11,769 nt of DNA from DATLOJ01 sp035536315 (GTDB lineage: Bacteria; Actinomycetota; CADDZG01; JAHWKV01). The DNA lies in assembly GCA_035536315.1 (NCBI GenBank), contig DATLOJ010000084.1, positions 1-11,769 of the forward strand, written 5' to 3'. Position numbers and translations under genes: made by a program. The first letter of the stretch is position 1. Every line of letters begins with the position of its first letter. Of this stretch, positions 6,863-11,769 are shown piece after piece. The notes beneath the pieces were generated by a model that did not search any database, was not told where the DNA came from, and saw only the letters and a list, made by a program, of their open reading frames with translations.

Positions 6863-8890
6863 ATGGATATCAAGGATTACCTACGAATCATTTGGAAGAG
6901 GCGGTGGATCATCGCGTTCGCTGTCGGTGCCGCCGCGGCCCTCGCAATGGGGATCTCCTCCCGGCAAGATCCTGTCTACCTCGCTGAGGCGAAAGTCTTC
7001 ATAGGCCCCAAGAGCGTCAGCGCGGACAGCGATGATCTGTCGGCGGCACTCGAGCAACTAACTTACGGCCGTGAGTTTCTTGCCTCATATGCCGAGCAGC
7101 TACGGAGCCGGAGGATGGCCGAGAAAGTCATCGAGCGTCAGGGCCTGGATCTCACACCCGTAGAGCTCTCTTCGCGGGTCGACGCATCGATCATTCCGGA
7201 CACCCGCATTCTTTCAATTACGGTCACCGACTCGGATCCGGTCAGAGCGCAGGAGCTCGTGAACGCAATCGCTCAGGTGTTTGTAGAGGACGGCATTGAA
7301 GACTTCGGGGGCCGCAGTGGAGTGCTTGCGAGCATCTTCGAGGAAGCGTTGACACCCACTCGGCCGATCAGTCCCAACCCCGTCAGAGACGGTGTCATGG
7401 GGGTGCTCATTGGCCTTGTCGTTGGACTCGGTTTGAGCTTTCTTGCGGAAAGGCTCGACACCACAATTCAGAACAGAAGCGATGTGCAGCGTGTCCTCGG
7501 GAACGTTCCAGTCCTTGCCAACATTCCTTTGGCCCCCGGCCCTGTTGGTCGCAGGATCTGGGTTAGCACCGAACCCAGCTCGCCCACGGCGGAGGCCTTT
7601 CGTATCCTTCGAACGAACGTCGAAGCTCTGGGCAGCTCCGGAAGCCAGACCATCCTTGTAGCCAGCCCCTACTCCGGTGATGGCAAGACAGTCGTCGCAT
7701 TGAACCTCGCCGCGGCCATGGCGGCGTCGGGCTACAAGACACTTCTCATGGAAACCGACCTTCGCAAGCCCGTCCTTGCGAAAGAGCTCACGTTCGCAAC
7801 AGAGCGTGGATTGTCCGAGGTCCTCCAGGGATTTGCGACTCTCGAGGAAGTAATCCTTCCATCGGGTATTCCCAATCTTCGCGTCGCCTGCGGCGGGGCA
7901 ATTCCCACCAACCCTTCGGAGCTTCTTGCAAGCCAGGGGATGGCCGACGTCTTGAGGGGAGCCAAGCGGATTGCGGACGTGGTCATTTTCGACACGCCGC
8001 CGGCGTTGCCCGTTACGGACGCAGCGATCGTTGCCAGGCACGTCGACTCCACGCTGATAGTGGTCAGAGCCGGACAAACACCGGCCGCGCGCCTGCGCGA
8101 GGCAAAGGAAAGGTTCGACAGGTTGGACTCGTCGGTGGCTGGTGTGGTTATCAATGGATTGGAAATCGAAGCGGCCGGCGCGTACTACTACGGTGCGACC
8201 GGGAAGAAGGCCAAAGTCTCCGAGTCTGCCGTCACTGCTCTTGCGGTGGAGTTGAAACCGGCGACGGTTCCGCGCCAGGAGGTCAAAGTTGCCAAGAGCA
8301 AGCCCAAGGCTCGTACCCCGCAGGTCCGCGTGCCACCCCGGCGCCCTTCCAAGCAACCGGTGCATCCCGAGCCCGATTCGGATCCGAATTCGCCATTTTC
8401 GATTGTGCCTGCCGCCCGCCCTGCGGACTATCGAAGGGAGGCGCAGCTATCCAGCGACTCTTCGGCTGCCGCCGAGCCCCAAGTCTTTCCTGGTCCTGGA
8501 GCCGACATCGCGCGTGCCATCAAGGCAGCAGTCTCGCGCGGCCGAGTGAACGCTGAACCGCCGAGGTTCGAGGCCGACAGCTGGGCCAACGGGGCAGACG
8601 AACGTGATGTAGATGCACAAGAAATTGAGAAGGACGAGCTCGACTCGGGTGCGGTGGGTGAGGAGAGCGAGAATTCCAGTGTCCAGGCGGAGGATGGTGG
8701 AGAGTCCGAGGACGTAGAGCCGGTTACCGGGCCAGAAGCCAAGCCTGACGTCGCGGATTCAGATCGCGCCCCCGAATCCGAGAAGGATTTGGAATCCAAC
8801 TTGAGACCCGCGAGCCGGCCGCAGGAGAAAGAAACTCAGCCCGACGGCGAGTCCGACGATGAGTTTTGGCAGTTAGGACGTAAGGGCTAA
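6863..8890 (+). CDS. Wzz/BY-kinase polysaccharide co-polymerase, second copy
   Basis: The 675-residue protein is a paralogue of the kinase at 4357, collinear from the first residue to the tyrosine cluster. Membrane helices lie at about 14-31 and 177-195, with PTRPISPNP (165-173) before the second. Kinase motifs are E-x2-R-x2-R (Glu244, Arg247, Arg250), Walker A SPYSGDGKT (268-276, Lys275), Walker A' LLMETDLRKP (294-303, again Glu-Thr-Asp) and Walker B VVIFDTPP (373-380, Asp377). Its tyrosine cluster is only YYY (441-443), smaller than in the first copy. The tail of about 230 residues is first basic and proline-rich (470-505). It then has a likely helix (about 547-560), becomes strongly acidic (575-668), and ends in DDEFWQLGRKG. 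The Shine-Dalgarno sequence is weak, but the N-terminus matches the paralogue exactly in register, so the ATG is trusted. Its stop codon overlaps the stop of the convergent dehydrogenase gene. The two copies could form mixed oligomers or act on different polymers; the sequence cannot decide. Confidence 0.9.
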   Translation: MDIKDYLRIIWKRRWIIAFAVGAAAALAMGISSRQDPVYLAEAKVFIGPKSVSADSDDLSAALEQLTYGREFLASYAEQLRSRRMAEKVIERQGLDLTPVELSSRVDASIIPDTRILSITVTDSDPVRAQELVNAIAQVFVEDGIEDFGGRSGVLASIFEEALTPTRPISPNPVRDGVMGVLIGLVVGLGLSFLAERLDTTIQNRSDVQRVLGNVPVLANIPLAPGPVGRRIWVSTEPSSPTAEAFRILRTNVEALGSSGSQTILVASPYSGDGKTVVALNLAAAMAASGYKTLLMETDLRKPVLAKELTFATERGLSEVLQGFATLEEVILPSGIPNLRVACGGAIPTNPSELLASQGMADVLRGAKRIADVVIFDTPPALPVTDAAIVARHVDSTLIVVRAGQTPAARLREAKERFDRLDSSVAGVVINGLEIEAAGAYYYGATGKKAKVSESAVTALAVELKPATVPRQEVKVAKSKPKARTPQVRVPPRRPSKQPVHPEPDSDPNSPFSIVPAARPADYRREAQLSSDSSAAAEPQVFPGPGADIARAIKAAVSRGRVNAEPPRFEADSWANGADERDVDAQEIEKDELDSGAVGEESENSSVQAEDGGESEDVEPVTGPEAKPDVADSDRAPESEKDLESNLRPASRPQEKETQPDGESDDEFWQLGRKG

Positions 8891-10176
8891 AGCTTGATGA
8901 TGTTGCCCTGAACGCCTTTCAGGGCATTGCGCGTGTCGAGGATGCAACGAGCATGCCGAGCAATCCACTGCCAGTTGTAGTCGGTGTGGTTTGTGTGCAC
9001 GAGTACGAGGTCGGCCTCCTCGATGGCTTCCTCCGTTAGCTCGACTCCCTGCATAACCCCGTCGCTCAGTCTGAGCTCACCGGCGAGCGGATCGTTGAAC
9101 GAAACTTTGGCTCCGGACCGCTGCAGCTTCTCGATGATGTCGGTTGCCGGCGATTCTCTTGTATCGCTGACATCCGCTTTGTAGGCCACGCCGAGGACAA
9201 GCACCGAGGAATCCTTGATGCTCTTCCCTCCTTCATTCAGCGCCTCACCTATGCGTTGTACGACGTACTGAGGCATGCGCTCGTTGAATTCGCGGGCCAG
9301 CTCGACGAACCGAGCCGTCGACCCCATCTGCCTGACGCTCCAGGATAGATATGCCGGATCGACGGGAATGCAGTGACCGCCCCAGCCGGGCCCCGGGTAA
9401 AAGGGTTGGAATCCAAAGGGCTTTGTGGCGGCAGCGTCGATCACTTCCCAAACGTCGATCCCCAAATCTCGGCAAAGGATCGCGATCTCGTTCACCAGCG
9501 CAATGTTTACGTGCCGGTAGGTGTTCTCCAAAAGCTTCGCCATCTCGGCCGCGCGGGGTGAGGAAACCCGGTGCACCTTCGCAACGAAGCTTTCGTAGAA
9601 CGCCGCCATCAACTCCGTAGATTGTTCGTTGATCCCCCCCACAATCTTCGGAACGTTCTCGATTCCGAACTGTTTGTTTCCCGGGTCGATTCGTTCCGGG
9701 GAGAAGCCGAGGAAGAAGTCGGTTCCGGCGACGAGGCCGGATGTCTCGAGGATTTTGAGGAGCGTGTCGTCGGTCGTACCCGGAAATGTCGTGCTCTCCA
9801 AAATTACGAGCTGATCTCTCTGAAGCGTGCTTGCAACGTCGGATCCTGCGGCCTCGATGAAGGACATGTCCGGTCTGTCGTGCTTCAGGGGGGTTGGAAC
9901 GCAGATAACGATGACGTCCGCACCCGCTAGCGGGGCCGTGGAGCCAGTGGGGCGGAATCGTCCTGCGTTGACTTCGGCGGACAGCTCCTCGTCGGTGACG
10001 TCAGTGAAAGGCGAGCGGCCCGCAAGCAGCTCCTCGACGCGCTCGGTGCTTACATCGATGCCGGACACCGTGAAGCCGGCCTGCGCGGCTCGGATGGAAA
10101 GAGGAAGGCCAACGTACCCGAGCCCGATCACGCAGACGTGGGCTCGACGTTCGGTTAACCGCGTCTTCAGATCCAC
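8887..10176 (-). CDS. UDP-N-acetylglucosamine 6-dehydrogenase-like nucleotide-sugar dehydrogenase
   Basis: This 429-residue protein belongs to the UDP-glucose/GDP-mannose dehydrogenase family, which oxidises C6 of a nucleotide sugar to a uronic acid with two NAD+. The NAD-binding motif is VIGLGYVGLPLS (16-27). It is followed by VICVPTPL, ESTTFPGTT and SPERIDPGN. The catalytic cysteine lies in GWGGHCIPVDPAYL. The stretch PFGFQPFYPGPG before it is typical of the WbpA-type branch, whose members make UDP-GlcNAcA, rather than of UDP-glucose dehydrogenases. The C-terminal third has VLGVAYKADVSDTRESPA, the usual family signature. The start is GTG at 10176, giving the normal short lead before the Rossmann fold, with no strong Shine-Dalgarno sequence. 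It would supply an amino-uronic acid precursor for the polymer. It is divergent from the epimerase gene and convergent with the kinase operon. UDP-ManNAc or UDP-GalNAc as substrate cannot be excluded. Confidence 0.9.
   Translation of the reverse strand: MDLKTRLTERRAHVCVIGLGYVGLPLSIRAAQAGFTVSGIDVSTERVEELLAGRSPFTDVTDEELSAEVNAGRFRPTGSTAPLAGADVIVICVPTPLKHDRPDMSFIEAAGSDVASTLQRDQLVILESTTFPGTTDDTLLKILETSGLVAGTDFFLGFSPERIDPGNKQFGIENVPKIVGGINEQSTELMAAFYESFVAKVHRVSSPRAAEMAKLLENTYRHVNIALVNEIAILCRDLGIDVWEVIDAAATKPFGFQPFYPGPGWGGHCIPVDPAYLSWSVRQMGSTARFVELAREFNERMPQYVVQRIGEALNEGGKSIKDSSVLVLGVAYKADVSDTRESPATDIIEKLQRSGAKVSFNDPLAGELRLSDGVMQGVELTEEAIEEADLVLVHTNHTDYNWQWIARHARCILDTRNALKGVQGNIIKL
8904..8926. terminator. 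Nine-base-pair hairpin inside the 3' end of the dehydrogenase gene
   Basis: TGCCCTGAA (8904-8912) and TTCAGGGCA (8918-8926) form a perfect 9-base-pair stem with a 5-base loop. It starts 13 bases after the second kinase's stop codon and lies within the last codons of the minus-strand dehydrogenase. The two genes leave no intergenic space, so this is the best candidate for ending the kinase operon transcript. There is no T-run on either side, so factor-independent termination is uncertain. For the minus strand it lies before the stop codon, where it cannot act as a normal terminator. Confidence 0.4.
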
Positions 10177-10241
10177 AACGCCCGCAAGTGTAGCCGGGTA
10201 ACATCGACTGGCCCCCGATTGAACTTCGAAAGGATCCCCTC
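10177..10241. promoter_or_regulatory. Divergent intergenic region, likely promoters in both directions
   Basis: This short gap separates the minus-strand dehydrogenase from the + strand epimerase, so promoters for both must lie here or inside the genes. TAnnnT-type -10 candidates exist each way: TAACAT at 10199-10204 for the + strand, and TACACT on the minus strand (10187-10192), which would leave the dehydrogenase mRNA almost leaderless. Neither has a convincing -35 box at normal spacing. The region is inferred from gene layout; the exact boxes are weak. Confidence 0.4.
10229..10234 (+). promoter_or_regulatory. Ribosome binding site for the TTG-started epimerase gene
   Basis: AAAGGA lies 7 bases before TTG 10242. 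No ATG or GTG alternative exists before the conserved NAD-binding loop (VTGGAGFVGS), so this site fixes the TTG as the start. Confidence 0.6.
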
Positions 10242-11216
10242 TTGCCGTTTTGGACTCAGAAGAAAGTTTGCGTCACAGGTGGCGCCGGCTTTGTCGGATC
10301 GTTCTTGACCGAGATGCTCGTGGAGGAGGGGGCGGAGGTCACCGTCGCTGAGACTTTCGAACGGGGAAGCATGTCCCGAATCGATGCGGTCAAGGATGAC
10401 GTGCGGATAGTCAATGCAGACCTTTCCACGAGAGAGGGGGCCGACGCAGCGACTAAGGGCCAGGAAGTGGTTCTTAACCTCGCAGCCAAAGTGACCGGCA
10501 TTGAATACAACCGATTCCACCACGCCGACATGTTCTCGGCGAACATGCGAATTGGAACAGAGGTGATCGATGCTGCGGCGCGCAACGGAGTAGGGCGTTT
10601 CCTGGTGGTGTCGACGGCCTGCATCTATCCACACGACTCCGCAGTGCCCACGGCCGAGGATGAAGGTGAGCGGGGGACCCCAGAGCCGACGAACGCCGGC
10701 TACGGGTGGGCGAAGCGTATGCAGGAAAACCTCGGGCTCTACTACGACACCGAGACCGATATGAGCGTGGCCGTTTGCCGGCCTTTCAACATGTACGGCC
10801 CCCGGGATCACTGGGACGAAAAAACGTCACACGTAATTCCGGCGCTGATCAAGCGCGTTTTGGATGGCGACGACCCCGTGATCGTTTGGGGAACCGGCAA
10901 TCAGACGCGGGCATTCCTACACGCGAAGGACGGTGCGACCGGAATGAAGCTGATTGCCGAGAAGGCTCCCTCCGCTGAACCAATCAACATCGGCCATGAC
11001 GACGAGATCTCAATGAAGGACCTGGGTGAGCGGATCTTGAGCATGACCGGAGTCATGTCGACGCTTCAATTCGATACGTCGAAGCCGGACGGTTATCCGC
11101 GCAGGGCGGCCGATGTCAAAAAACTACGGGAAGTCACCGGATGGGTTCCCGAGATCTCTCTTGATGAGGGACTCAAGGAAATGATCGCCGAGTACGAACG
11201 AATTAAGTCCGAATAG
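10242..11216 (+). CDS. NAD-dependent sugar epimerase/dehydratase (extended SDR)
   Basis: The 324-residue protein is an extended short-chain dehydrogenase acting on nucleotide sugars. It has the glycine-rich loop TGGAGFVGS (12-20). An acidic residue (Glu37) at the end of the second strand favours NAD(H). LAAKVTG is at 80-86. The catalytic set is Ser124 in STACIYP with Tyr154 and Lys158 (YGWAK). Substrate-side features are CRPFNMYGPRDHW (179-191), VWGTGNQTRAFLHAKD (215-230) and the C-terminal FDTSKPDGYPRR with GWVPEISLDEGLKE. The last segments resemble GDP-fucose synthase-type and related epimerases, but product assignment is not secure. It could make an epimerised or deoxy sugar, or act on the product of the neighbouring dehydrogenase. 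It is divergent from that gene and convergent with the right-hand glycosyltransferase. Confidence 0.87.
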   Translation: MPFWTQKKVCVTGGAGFVGSFLTEMLVEEGAEVTVAETFERGSMSRIDAVKDDVRIVNADLSTREGADAATKGQEVVLNLAAKVTGIEYNRFHHADMFSANMRIGTEVIDAAARNGVGRFLVVSTACIYPHDSAVPTAEDEGERGTPEPTNAGYGWAKRMQENLGLYYDTETDMSVAVCRPFNMYGPRDHWDEKTSHVIPALIKRVLDGDDPVIVWGTGNQTRAFLHAKDGATGMKLIAEKAPSAEPINIGHDDEISMKDLGERILSMTGVMSTLQFDTSKPDGYPRRAADVKKLREVTGWVPEISLDEGLKEMIAEYERIKSE

Positions 11217-11228
11217 GTTCAAACGACG

Positions 11229-11250
11229 AGGCATCGGCAGCCGCTTGCCT
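11229..11250. terminator. Possible bidirectional hairpin between convergent genes
   Basis: AGGCA (11229-11233) and TGCCT (11246-11250) flank an inner CGG/CCG pairing (11235-11237 with 11241-11243). This makes an interrupted stem in the 39-base gap between the epimerase stop and the convergent glycosyltransferase stop. The position suits a two-way terminator, but there is no T-run in either direction and the stem is imperfect. Confidence 0.3.
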
Positions 11251-11255
11251 GGGGT

Positions 11256-11769
11256 CTAGCGAGGAATCTCGGCTGCTTGGTTGACTGCTCTCTCCAGGTC
11301 CTCAGCGAAGCGGTCTATCGAGTAGCGATTTTCCGCCAGCCTTCTGGCGGCGGAGGACGTTTGCTGCTGCACGTCGCGATCTGAGGCGAGAGCGGCGACG
11401 GCCTCTGCCGCCGCCGCAACATCCCTGGGTGGGACAAGAGTTCCGGCCCTTCCCGCGACCATCTCTGCAATTCCTCCCCAGTCGTATCCGATGATGGGAA
11501 CCCCCGATGCAAGAGCCTCGATCGCAGTTGTCGGGAACCCTTCCGGCTCGGCGAGGTGTACGAAGACGTCCATTGCTGCATACGCCGGAGCGGTGTCTTC
11601 CAGTCTGCCCGTTACACGCAAGTCGGGCACCGACGCCGCGCGCGATGAGATTTCGTTGAAGTAGGCGCGGTCATCCTCGAAGAGGGGGCCGCCGGCAAGA
11701 AGAAACTGCATTTGGGGAAAACGAGACTGAAGAAGGGGGATCGTCGCGAGAAAGTCCTCGATTCCTTTG
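11256..11769 (-). CDS. GT4-family glycosyltransferase, C-terminal part (5' truncated by window edge)
   Basis: The frame is open to the right edge, so the ATG at 11711 is internal and 170 residues of the C-terminal domain are visible. The first visible residues, KGIEDFLATIPLL, continue the K-G motif of GT4 enzymes. Then come FLLAGGP, LRVTGRLED, the E-x7-E motif in EPEGFPTTAIEALASG, VPIIGYDWGGIAEMV and AGTLVPPRDV. These mark the donor-binding Rossmann domain of a retaining GT-B glycosyltransferase. The only mutual context is the convergent epimerase gene, 39 bases away. Acceptor and donor are unknown; the acceptor-binding half lies beyond the window. The motif sequences differ clearly from the GT4 at the left edge, so this is a separate enzyme. 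Confidence 0.9.
   Translation of the reverse strand, partial: KGIEDFLATIPLLQSRFPQMQFLLAGGPLFEDDRAYFNEISSRAASVPDLRVTGRLEDTAPAYAAMDVFVHLAEPEGFPTTAIEALASGVPIIGYDWGGIAEMVAGRAGTLVPPRDVAAAAEAVAALASDRDVQQQTSSAARRLAENRYSIDRFAEDLERAVNQAAEIPR

Noticed and set aside
7214..8365. Long minus-strand open frame (383 codons) opposite the second kinase
   Set aside because: It lies wholly antisense to a gene with full kinase motifs. Its translation shows no domain and has mixed Arg/Gly/His-rich composition typical of the shadow of high-GC coding sequence.
10167..10811. Minus-strand open frame (214 codons) opposite the epimerase
   Set aside because: Overlaps the epimerase gene with intact SDR motifs and also runs into the dehydrogenase start. 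It shows no domain.

Overview
The window is a dense piece of a cell-surface polysaccharide locus. It probably comes from an uncultured high-GC Gram-positive bacterium (Actinomycetota). This assignment is inference. It rests on the high-GC coding bias, frequent TTG/GTG starts, a DUF4012 domain, a stand-alone LytR_C protein, fused Wzz/tyrosine-kinase proteins, and a small exported protein with a sortase-like tail. I see no rRNA, tRNA, CRISPR array, insertion sequence or phage gene, and no intergenic stretch longer than about 110 bases.

Layout. Positions 2-745 hold the C-terminal part of a GT4 glycosyltransferase that enters from the left edge. Five more genes follow on the + strand: a very long fusion of a WecA/MraY-type sugar-1-phosphate transferase with a DUF4012 domain (857-3739); a small exported Ig-like protein with a cell-wall-sorting-like C-terminus (3807-4316); a Wzz/BY-kinase (4357-6255); a membrane-anchored LytR_C protein (6275-6811); and a second, paralogous Wzz/BY-kinase (6863-8890). 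Their spacing (about 111, 67, 40, 19 and 51 bases) fits one operon. A minus-strand UDP-GlcNAc-6-dehydrogenase-like gene (8887-10176) meets the operon tail to tail, and the two stop codons overlap. A 64-base divergent region separates it from a + strand SDR-type sugar epimerase/dehydratase (10242-11216). A second truncated GT4 glycosyltransferase runs off the right edge on the minus strand (11256-11769).

How the genes may work together (inference). The dehydrogenase and epimerase supply activated sugars. The WecA-like domain loads the first sugar phosphate onto a polyprenyl-phosphate carrier, and the GT4 enzymes extend it. The two Wzz/BY-kinases would control chain length and export. The DUF4012 half of the fusion, the LytR_C protein and the sorting-signal protein are all predicted to lie outside the membrane, so they are candidates for handling the polymer at the wall. 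No flippase (Wzx), polymerase (Wzy), LCP ligase or sortase lies in the window, so the locus must continue outside it or use enzymes encoded elsewhere.

The least ordinary items are the WecA-DUF4012 fusion, the twin kinases bracketing a LytR_C gene, and a short acidic-Phe-Trp motif at the very C-termini of both kinases although their long tails otherwise look unrelated.
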